DNA from: Microbulbifer aggregans
GTDB lineage: Bacteria; Pseudomonadota; Gammaproteobacteria; Pseudomonadales; Cellvibrionaceae
Direction of reading: 5' to 3'
Length of the DNA stretch: 64,000 nucleotides
Assembly: GCF_001750105.1 (NCBI RefSeq)
Contig: NZ_CP014143.1
Span: 682,001-746,000 of the forward strand
Both the position numbers and the translations under genes were made by a program. This document shows positions 54,747-61,678 of this stretch, one piece after another. The notes below the pieces were generated by a model that saw nothing but the letters and a program-made list of their open reading frames with translations, was not told the DNA's origin and did no database searches. The first letter of the stretch is position 1; each line of letters begins with the position of its first letter.

Positions 54747-55367
54747 GTGAACTACAAACTGCTGATTGCCGACGATCATCCCCTCTACCGCGAAGCATTG
54801 GCCACCACGGTGAGCGCCAAGCTGCCGGACTGCGACCTGCTGCAGAGTGAAGACCTCGCCTCCACCCTTTCCCGACTCGATGAGCATGAAATCGACCTGC
54901 TGCTTCTGGATCTGAATATGCCCGGTAGTGAAGGCTTTAATGGCCTGGCTCAGATCCGCAACAGCTTTCCCGCAGTACCGGTAGTCGTGGTCTCCGGCAG
55001 CGATAAAAACAGCGTGATCCGTCAGGCAGCCGGCTTCGGCGCCAGCGGCTTTCTCTCTAAGACGGCCCGCCCCGAGGAAATCACCGACTGCATTCAGCGT
55101 GTGCTCGATGGAGAAGAGTATTTCAGTGCAGAAGCGCTGGAAGAGGAGGCGGAGAGCGAACTGGCTGAACGACTGGCACGGCTGACACCACAGCAGTTAC
55201 GCATTTTCCAGATGATCGCTCAGGGCCTGCTGAACAAGCAGATCGCTTTTGAGCTGGATATCACCGAGCCCACGGTCAAGAGTCATGTCACCGCGATCCT
55301 GCGCAAGCTGGAACTCCGCGACCGTAAGCAGCTGATCCGCGAGGCCCAGGCGCTGACGCAGCTCTGA
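54747..55367 (+). CDS. NarL/LuxR-family response regulator, CrbR/ErdR-like
   Basis: 206 residues from a GTG. The receiver domain has acidic pocket Asp9-Asp10, phosphoacceptor Asp55 (LLLLDLNMPG) and Lys in FLSKTA. The C-terminal LuxR helix-turn-helix (about 140-205) is LTPQQLRIFQMIAQGLLNKQIAFELDITEPTVKSHVTAILRKLELRDRKQ. Regulators of this length and kind pair with the SSS-PAS-kinase hybrids (CrbS/MxtR) to control acetate and short-chain acid use in Pseudomonas and Vibrio. A kinase of just that architecture lies at 61.7 kb. The pairing is inference from family and proximity. Confidence 0.85.
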   Translation: MNYKLLIADDHPLYREALATTVSAKLPDCDLLQSEDLASTLSRLDEHEIDLLLLDLNMPGSEGFNGLAQIRNSFPAVPVVVVSGSDKNSVIRQAAGFGASGFLSKTARPEEITDCIQRVLDGEEYFSAEALEEEAESELAERLARLTPQQLRIFQMIAQGLLNKQIAFELDITEPTVKSHVTAILRKLELRDRKQLIREAQALTQL

Positions 55368-55449
55368 GCCTGCGGCAAGCCAGGCGGAAACTCGCAGCCG
55401 CAATGCCGTTACGGCAGGCAAGCCCCCCTGTCATGCCCCTAACCGGGGT

Positions 55450-55830
55450 TCAGCACTGAAATAGCACCAGCGCATCGCCTTCACAGATCAGTCGTCCACC
55501 CGCACCGGTGCAGCGGGTTTCCAGGTTGACCAGCGCCTTGTCATCGCGCAGGCGGGTCACGGTGACCGTCGCCGTGAGAGGCTCGTCTACCTGTGCGGGA
55601 GCATGGAATTGCATGTGCTGCTTCAGGTAGTTGGTGCCGTGTCCGGGTAATTCCTCACCCAGCAGGTAGGAAAACAGCCCGGCGATCAGGGGTTCGGGTA
55701 CTTCCGGCCATTCAGCTGCGATATGCGCCAGCTGGCACCAGTCCCGCAGGGCCTGCCGGTCAAAACTGCGGGTCACGGACGCACTGTCGTCGATGCGCAG
55801 GGCATCGAAACGGGACAGGTTCTTGTTCAT
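55450..55830 (-). CDS. Hotdog-fold MaoC-like protein (acyl-CoA hydratase/thioesterase-like)
   Basis: 126 residues from the ATG at 55830, which overlaps the stop of the next hotdog gene by four bases (ATGA). The fold is suggested by AEWPEVPEPLIAGLFSYLLGEELPGHGTNYLKQHMQFHAPAQVDEPLTATVTVTRLRDDKALVNLETRC. The catalytic Asp/His motif of R-hydratases is not evident, so this may be a partner subunit to the upstream MaoC protein rather than an independent enzyme. It is the last gene of the leftward acyl-CoA operon. Confidence 0.78.
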   Translation of the reverse strand: MNKNLSRFDALRIDDSASVTRSFDRQALRDWCQLAHIAAEWPEVPEPLIAGLFSYLLGEELPGHGTNYLKQHMQFHAPAQVDEPLTATVTVTRLRDDKALVNLETRCTGAGGRLICEGDALVLFQC

Positions 55831-56246
55831 CGCGGCAACTCCTCGGCAAGTGCTACGCAACAGCGGCCGTCCAGGCACAACCGCTCCTGCTGGGTAATCT
55901 GTGTCACCAGTTCCACACGACCCGGCTGCTCCGCCTCGACCAGGAGGGTGACCCTGATTGGCTGATCGGTAAAAGTGGGGGCCGGGAACTTGAGGTTCTG
56001 GGTTTGCAGCCTTGCACCCGGGTAATGCGCCTCGATCATGCCGCGCAGCACGGTAAACAACAGCATGCCGTGGGAGACAGTGGCCCCGAAGCGGGTGCTT
56101 GCAGCGTATTCCGGATCCACATGAATGGGGTTGTGGTCTCCGCTCAGGCGGGCAAAGCGGTTGAAGTCTTCCTGGGTCAGGACAAACTCCTCCTGCATTT
56201 TTTGCAGGGCCTGCCTCGGCTGCGCCTCAGTTTCTGGCTGCGTCAT
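55827..56246 (-). CDS. MaoC-family enoyl-CoA hydratase
   Basis: 139 residues. The R-hydratase signature is FARLSGDHNPIHVDPEYAASTRFGATVSHGML, with catalytic Asp and His. It hydrates enoyl-CoA to (R)-3-hydroxyacyl-CoA. Its stop overlaps the start of the second hotdog gene by four bases, and its start overlaps the end of the acyl-CoA synthetase gene by 20 bases, so the three genes are translationally linked. Confidence 0.88.
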   Translation of the reverse strand: MTQPETEAQPRQALQKMQEEFVLTQEDFNRFARLSGDHNPIHVDPEYAASTRFGATVSHGMLLFTVLRGMIEAHYPGARLQTQNLKFPAPTFTDQPIRVTLLVEAEQPGRVELVTQITQQERLCLDGRCCVALAEELPR

Positions 56247-57753
56247 CGCGTAACTCCTGCTTGATCACTTTGCCCAATGCATTGCGTGGCAACGCCGCCA
56301 GCACCTGGAATGCTTTGGGCACCTTGTAGCCTGCCAGGCGTGCCCGGCAGAACGCCCGCAGTTCATCTTCCTCCGGCGCGGGAAAATCAGATTTCAAGCC
56401 GAAGTAGGCCTTGCCAACTTCACCCCAACGCTCGTCGGGCATACCCACGACCGCGACCTCGGCAATGGCCGGATGCTGCTCCAGCACCTGCTCCACTTCC
56501 GCCGGATATACGTTCTCTCCGCCAGAGATATACATGTCCTTCCAGCGGTCGACGATGTAGTAGCAGCCATCCTCGTCACAGCGGGCCACGTCACCACTGT
56601 GCAGCCAGCCATCTTCCCGGATCGCTTCGGCAGTAGCATCCGGCCTGTTCCAGTAACCGGGGGTGACATTCGGGCCGCGGATCAGCAACTCGCCCGGCTC
56701 GCCATCGGCAACATCGTTTCCATTGCGGTCGACGATACGCACCTCGGTGAGCAACTGCGGGCGACCCACGGAGCCAATCTTGTCGAGCACCAGCGCCTCA
56801 TCGAGCAGAAATACCGTGGGGCCGGTTTCTGTCATGCCCATACCGGTGCGAATGCGAATGCCCGCATCGGCATACCGTTTTGCAACGGGCAGCGATAACG
56901 GCGCACCGCCACAGCCCCAGGAGCGCACGCGCTTGAGCCTCTCGCCATCGAACTCAGGATGATCCAGTAGCGCCTGGTACACGGCCGGCACACCGAAAAA
57001 GATGGTTGCACGGCCCTGCAGTACCTGCAGGGCCTGATTCGGATCGAAGCTGCGCGATACCAGCACGCAGCCACCCACCAGCAACACCGCTGACGAATAC
57101 AGGTTGATACCCGCGGTGTGGAACAGGGGAAGCACGTTCAACAGCACATCATCACTGGTCAGGTTGACTGCGAGGCCGATGTTGAGGTGATTCGCCAGCA
57201 TCATGCGAAACGTCTGAATCACCCCTTTCGGGCGTCCGGTGGTGCCAGAGGTGTAAAGCAGGTACCAGGGTGTGTCCGGGCTTTTTTCTGCGTGCGGCCT
57301 GAAGTCAGGCGTGCTGGCGGCAAGGTCCAAGTGGTAATCGCGCTGCCCCGCAGCGGCACCATCGAGGGCCACCAGGGTCATCGTAACCCAGCGGTTGCCC
57401 AGACTGGCCGCCACCTCAGCGAATTCGCCACCGAAGATCAACGCACGGGGATCACAGTCATCCAGCAACACTTCCAACTCCGGCTCCGCCAACCGCCAGT
57501 TGAGTGGCACCAGGATCAGGCCGGCCTTGGCACAGCCGAACAGCATGGCGAAAAATTCCGCGCGGCTGTGGCCGAGGTAAGCGAGGCGGTCGCCCTCCTG
57601 CAGGCCCCAATGCTCGCGCGCGGCCGCCGCCAGGCGCGACGCGTGTTCGTTCAGTTGGCGGTAGTCGTAGCATTCACCGCTGTCGAGGTCCTCGAGTGCC
57701 GGTCGATCCGGCGTCACCCGCGCGCGCTGCGCGAGCAGGTCGAACATTTCCAT
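56227..57753 (-). CDS. Acyl-CoA synthetase (AMP-forming)
   Basis: 508 residues from the ATG at 57753, with GGAG upstream. ANL-superfamily motifs: phosphate loop YTSGTTGRPKGV, A5 GMTETGPTVF, A7 GWLHSGDVARCDEDGCYYIVDR, A8 KDMYISGGENVYPAEVEQVL, and the A10 Lys in RNALGKVIKQEL. It activates a carboxylic acid to its CoA thioester through an acyl-AMP. The chain length is not predictable. It lies in the operon TetR, enoyl-CoA hydratase, synthetase, MaoC, hotdog. Confidence 0.93.
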   Translation of the reverse strand: MEMFDLLAQRARVTPDRPALEDLDSGECYDYRQLNEHASRLAAAAREHWGLQEGDRLAYLGHSRAEFFAMLFGCAKAGLILVPLNWRLAEPELEVLLDDCDPRALIFGGEFAEVAASLGNRWVTMTLVALDGAAAGQRDYHLDLAASTPDFRPHAEKSPDTPWYLLYTSGTTGRPKGVIQTFRMMLANHLNIGLAVNLTSDDVLLNVLPLFHTAGINLYSSAVLLVGGCVLVSRSFDPNQALQVLQGRATIFFGVPAVYQALLDHPEFDGERLKRVRSWGCGGAPLSLPVAKRYADAGIRIRTGMGMTETGPTVFLLDEALVLDKIGSVGRPQLLTEVRIVDRNGNDVADGEPGELLIRGPNVTPGYWNRPDATAEAIREDGWLHSGDVARCDEDGCYYIVDRWKDMYISGGENVYPAEVEQVLEQHPAIAEVAVVGMPDERWGEVGKAYFGLKSDFPAPEEDELRAFCRARLAGYKVPKAFQVLAALPRNALGKVIKQELRDDAARN

Positions 57754-57819
57754 GGGTGTCTCCGTTATTGTTATCTGCCTGTGGATCGCGACCACCGCGA
57801 TCTCCATGAATCATTGCCG

Positions 57820-58584
57820 TTAAGCGCGACCGAGAAAGTCGGCCATGCCTTGGTCCGCTTCCTCGCTGTCGATCAATTCCAGAAAGTGTCGCCGTTCGGC
57901 CTCCAGCGCCTCGGCCACCCGATTCACATCGGGACGCGTCAGGGCCAGGGTGTTGCGGACGCTGCCGCGCTTTGCGTCGCGCAGCCGGCGTGCCAGCTCC
58001 ATGGCTCTGCCCGACACATCGCCGTCGTCCTCCAGATACTGGACCAGCCCTAGCTGCAGGGCTTCCCTGGCCTCGATACGGCGATTGGTGAGCTGCACAT
58101 CCAGCGCCCGACCGCGACCGATGCGCTCCGGCATCAGCGCCGTCCAGCCGCCATCCGGACTGAAACCGACAGCGGTGTACCAGGGGGCGAAATGCGCGTT
58201 GGGGCCGGCCACGGCAATATCACAGGCCAGTACCAGCCCGGCCGATCCGCCGGTGACCATGCCGTGCACGGCAGCCACCGTCGGCAGTGGCAGCCGCAGC
58301 AGGTCGAGCATCGCCTCGTTCAGCTCGCCCACAAGCCGCGTGGCGTAGGCGCGCCGCTCTCCCCGGGCCACCTCGTAAAAAGCCGCCACATCACCACCGC
58401 TGGAAAAGGAGCGACCTTCAGCGCGGAGCACCAGCGCCTCCGGATTGTCATGTCGGCAACGAGTCAATGCCTCGCGCAGTTCATCCAGCAGCGGCTGAAC
58501 CAGGGCATTGTGACGCTCAGGGCGATTGAGGATGATGGTGGCGATTCCATCTTCCAGCTGATAGAGCACGTTTGCGGTGTTCAC
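57820..58584 (-). CDS. Enoyl-CoA hydratase/isomerase (crotonase fold)
   Basis: 254 residues. The oxyanion hole motifs are EGRSFSSGGDVAAFY and HGMVTGGSAGLVLACDIAVA. Instead of the usual Glu pair of enoyl-CoA hydratase, the second catalytic segment reads WYTAVGFSPDGGWTALMPERIG, where Asp may serve as base as in isomerases and some ligase-type relatives. Exact reaction uncertain. The ATG overlaps the tetR stop by four bases. Confidence 0.88.
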   Translation of the reverse strand: MNTANVLYQLEDGIATIILNRPERHNALVQPLLDELREALTRCRHDNPEALVLRAEGRSFSSGGDVAAFYEVARGERRAYATRLVGELNEAMLDLLRLPLPTVAAVHGMVTGGSAGLVLACDIAVAGPNAHFAPWYTAVGFSPDGGWTALMPERIGRGRALDVQLTNRRIEAREALQLGLVQYLEDDGDVSGRAMELARRLRDAKRGSVRNTLALTRPDVNRVAEALEAERRHFLELIDSEEADQGMADFLGRA

Positions 58585-59225
58585 CGCTTTTCCCTAGCGC
58601 CGGCGGAGGCCAGGCCATTGCGCAGCAGGTCGGAAACCGTCGCCACGATCTCATCAAAGTGCATTTCCTTTTCCCAAAGCGCATAGCGCAGGCCGAGGAA
58701 GTTCGAGATGCCCATCAGGGCCCAGACCCGTACCTCATCGTTACCCGGGCGGATTTCCCCCCGGTCCGAGGCCCCGGCCAGCATCCGGATATAGCGCTCA
58801 CCAAAGGACTCGTAATAACTGCGGTAGATAGACTCATCGACGAACTGCGCCTCCTGCAACACGCGATACAGCGCGGGGTTGTCGCGTAGATACTGGAGGA
58901 AAGCACGCAAACCCATCTCCTCAGACTCCAGGCGATCCTGTGCATCAGCAGTTTCCCGCTCCAGATGTGCGCGCAGGCGCCGCCCCATCTCCTGCACGAG
59001 TTCGCGCAAGGTCTGCTCCTTGCTGACGAAGTAGGTGTAGAAGGTGCCGGAAGCCACACCAGCCGCCCGGGTGATGTCTGCAATACCCGCGCGGTGATAA
59101 CCGAGTGAGCCAAACGTCTCCTCCGCCGCCTTGAGAATACGGGCGCGGGTTCGCTCACCACGGGCGGTCTTGGGCACGCCGGGGCCGCTACCAGCGACTG
59201 CGGGAATGGAGACGGCATCCGTCAT
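58581..59225 (-). CDS. TetR-family regulator of the acyl-CoA operon
   Basis: 214 residues. The N-terminal helix-turn-helix is TRARILKAAEETFGSLGYHRAGIADITRAAGVASGTFYTYFVSKEQTLRELV. The remainder is helical and should bind a ligand, plausibly an acyl-CoA given the operon it leads. Its stop overlaps the enoyl-CoA hydratase start, so it is the first gene of a five-gene leftward operon. The 16-bp motif lies 68 bases upstream of its ATG. Confidence 0.92.
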   Translation of the reverse strand: MTDAVSIPAVAGSGPGVPKTARGERTRARILKAAEETFGSLGYHRAGIADITRAAGVASGTFYTYFVSKEQTLRELVQEMGRRLRAHLERETADAQDRLESEEMGLRAFLQYLRDNPALYRVLQEAQFVDESIYRSYYESFGERYIRMLAGASDRGEIRPGNDEVRVWALMGISNFLGLRYALWEKEMHFDEIVATVSDLLRNGLASAGAREKR

Positions 59226-59292
59226 GGTGCTTTGCTCTCTTTATGAAACCTGAATCGGTATTCATGTTACGGAAAGTTTCGGTCGCTGAAAC

Positions 59293-59308
59293 TCATACCT
59301 TGGTCATA
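59293..59308. promoter_or_regulatory. 16-bp motif upstream of the TetR/acyl-CoA operon
   Basis: TCATACCTTGGTCATA, identical over all 16 bases to 53792-53807. On the operon's own strand it reads TATGACCAAGGTATGA and lies 68 bases before the tetR ATG. Identical copies before two units of one locus suggest a common regulator. Confidence 0.55.
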
Positions 59309-59359
59309 GCCCGGTGAGGCCTGGAGCGCGACCAGGAGCCGTGGAGTGAAGAACTGGCT

Positions 59360-59404
59360 TGGTGAGGGAGAAGGAGAGAGGGAGGGAGAGAGGGAACAGG
59401 AAGC
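59360..59404 (+). repeat. Polypurine GA-rich tract
   Basis: About 45 bases, nearly all G and A on the plus strand, with GGGAGAAGGAGAGAGGGAGG-type units, between the tetR promoter and the esterase stop codon. It may be a slippage-prone or triplex-forming tract; no gene covers it. Confidence 0.6.
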
Positions 59405-59452
59405 TACAGAAACCACCGGCGACGGATGTCGCCAGTGGCAAACGGCCGGCAA

Positions 59453-60400
59453 CTACTCCGTGAGGCCGTGCACGAACTCCGCGGTATGGCGATAGAAGCG
59501 TTCACAGTCCGCCGCCACCATGGATTCCAGATTCAGGAACGCATGGATCTGCTGGTCGAAATGCAGCAATTCCGAGCTAACCCCAGCGTCTTTCAGCTTC
59601 TCCACATAGGCGAAGCCCTCATCACGCAGGGGGCAGAATTCCGCGGTCACCATCAGGGTCTTGGGCAGGTTCGCAGTGAACTCGTCGTGCAGTGGGGAGC
59701 AGGCACGACGGTTTTCCACACCCTGAAAGTAGTTATTGAAGTACCAGCCGATTTTCTCTTTTTCCAACAGGTAACCGCGGCCATTTTCCTCGATGGACGG
59801 CAGCTGCATGGTGTAATCCAGGCTCGGGTAGACCAACACCTGTGCGACGATGTTATGGCGCTCGTGTTGCAGCAGCGCGCTGGCACTCGCACACAGAGCG
59901 CCGCCGCCGGAGTCCCCCATCAGAATCCAGCGGTCGTTGTGCTCGATACCCTTGCGCTCAAGAGCAGGGCCAATGCCGCGGACCACCGCCAGCAGGTCTT
60001 CAAGCCCCGCCGGATAGGGATTTTCCGGCGCAAGCCGATAATCCACAGAGATGACCGTGCGCTTACTGTGGTGCGCGATACGGCGGCAGATCGGATCGTA
60101 GACGCTCACGCTACCGGCCATATGGCCGCCGCCGTGGGCGTAGATGATCGCCGGGCCACCATCATTCTGCTCTGGCCGGTAAATCCGTACCGGCACGGCA
60201 AAGCGAGGGCCGGGAATAACGGTATCCATTGCCGGCATTTCCGGACCCGCCTCGACAAAGCCCCGAGTCAAATTGGCGAGGCTTTCGCGGGCATTGGTCG
60301 GGGTCGGTTCGAATCCGGCGGCCTTCAGTTTTGCCACTACTTCATTGATTGTTTCCAGCCACTGGGCCAGAGCCGGATCAAGCTGTCGCGCTTTCTGCAT
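59453..60400 (-). CDS. Alpha/beta hydrolase, hormone-sensitive-lipase-like esterase
   Basis: 315 residues. The oxyanion motif is YAHGGGHMAGS, the nucleophile is Ser in LMGDSGGGALCAS, and the acid and base follow in FCPLRDEGFAYVEKL and HFDQQIHAFLNLES. This is the HSL (bacterial family IV) pattern. It would cleave short or medium acyl esters, releasing acids that the adjacent synthetase could activate. Its start overlaps the end of the MFS gene by 23 bases. Confidence 0.92.
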   Translation of the reverse strand: MQKARQLDPALAQWLETINEVVAKLKAAGFEPTPTNARESLANLTRGFVEAGPEMPAMDTVIPGPRFAVPVRIYRPEQNDGGPAIIYAHGGGHMAGSVSVYDPICRRIAHHSKRTVISVDYRLAPENPYPAGLEDLLAVVRGIGPALERKGIEHNDRWILMGDSGGGALCASASALLQHERHNIVAQVLVYPSLDYTMQLPSIEENGRGYLLEKEKIGWYFNNYFQGVENRRACSPLHDEFTANLPKTLMVTAEFCPLRDEGFAYVEKLKDAGVSSELLHFDQQIHAFLNLESMVAADCERFYRHTAEFVHGLTE

Positions 60401-61595
60401 TGTCCGCTTCCTTTTTTACATCGTTCTCAGGCTTTTTGCCGCTCTCCGGCAGCATGAAGGAAAACACAAACAGGGAGGCAGAACAGGCCACGGCTATGTA
60501 GGCTGCAATCGCCGGCTCGCCCGTCGTGTCCGCCATCAGGCCGGCCCCATACATCAACACTGTCTCGACCCCGTAGGAAATGGACCAGAACATGGCAAAG
60601 GTCACAGTGATGCGGCCGGGGGTCATGCCCGGCAGCTCCTGCGGCAGCGTCACCAGCGCAGTCATGGGCAGGAACATGAAGAAGCCAGCGAGGGCCGCCG
60701 CGGTGTAGGCGATAACCGGGTTGCGGCTCAGCACCATCAGTGCGGCGAAGATCACCAGCGCGAGGCCCGCATAACGCAGCACCGGCAAGCGCAGCGGATA
60801 GCGGCGGGTGATCATGATCCCCGCCACGGTGCCCACCATGCCGGCGGCGATCATCACCGCCGACAGGTGGTTACTGGCCACCGCAAAACCATCGATCAGC
60901 GGGAACAGGGCAAACACGGCGATATAGCAGAACAGCACACCGCAGTAGGCGAGCGGCAGCCACCAGTTAAAACCTTCACGAATACCATCGCGCAGGCCAT
61001 ATTTCTCTTCCGGCTGGCCGTTGTTGGCCGCGCCGGACAGAGAGAAGTCCTCCGCCGAGAGCCACCAGAGCACCGCCAGGGCCACCACCATCACGCCATA
61101 GAGCGCCACCACGGACTGCCAGCTGCCCATCCAGGCGGCCAGCGCTCCGGTGGAGAGAAGCGCGATCAGGTTACCGGTATTGAAGGCTGCGGCATTGACG
61201 CCGTTGATCAGCGGACGCTCTTCCGCGGCAAAGTAATGCAGCACCACCGGATTGAAGTAGACGATAGCCAGCGCTCCACCAAGCCCCAGGGCAAGGCGCG
61301 ACCACAACCAGCCGATGTAATCGCCAGCCAGGGCACCGAAGCCGCCCGCTGCAATCAGCAGCACTGCGACGGTAAAGGCACGCTTGACTCCCAGGCGTAC
61401 CAGCAACATGGCGGCAGCGAGGTTGCCGACGATCTTGGCGATGGTGATGACGTTACTACCCCAGGTGGCATTGGCCAGTCCGGCCTCGCCGAATGAGGCC
61501 TGCACGCTGGGGGTCAGGATGGCACCGGAAACCCACGACGCTGCGAACAACGCGTAGGCAGTGAACATCAGGATTTCGAGAACGTATTTCTTCAT
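60378..61595 (-). CDS. Major facilitator superfamily transporter
   Basis: 405 residues with about twelve hydrophobic helices and a soluble Lys/Glu-rich C-terminal tail. The loop 2-3 signature appears as LVRLGVKRAF and the middle loop between helices 6 and 7 is charged (AEDFSLSGAANNGQPEEKYGLRDG). It is in the same operon as the esterase. The family subgroup is not recognised; the setting suggests uptake of an ester or organic acid. A short ACCTTGGTC match lies about 90 bases upstream, inside the end of the kinase gene. Confidence 0.88.
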   Translation of the reverse strand: MKKYVLEILMFTAYALFAASWVSGAILTPSVQASFGEAGLANATWGSNVITIAKIVGNLAAAMLLVRLGVKRAFTVAVLLIAAGGFGALAGDYIGWLWSRLALGLGGALAIVYFNPVVLHYFAAEERPLINGVNAAAFNTGNLIALLSTGALAAWMGSWQSVVALYGVMVVALAVLWWLSAEDFSLSGAANNGQPEEKYGLRDGIREGFNWWLPLAYCGVLFCYIAVFALFPLIDGFAVASNHLSAVMIAAGMVGTVAGIMITRRYPLRLPVLRYAGLALVIFAALMVLSRNPVIAYTAAALAGFFMFLPMTALVTLPQELPGMTPGRITVTFAMFWSISYGVETVLMYGAGLMADTTGEPAIAAYIAVACSASLFVFSFMLPESGKKPENDVKKEADNAESATA

Positions 61596-61678
61596 AGCAA
61601 CTTCCAGAAGGCTGCACCCGGCTCACTGTGCCGAGCATTATTATTGGTTATCACACTACCCAGTGCGGGATCGCCGCC

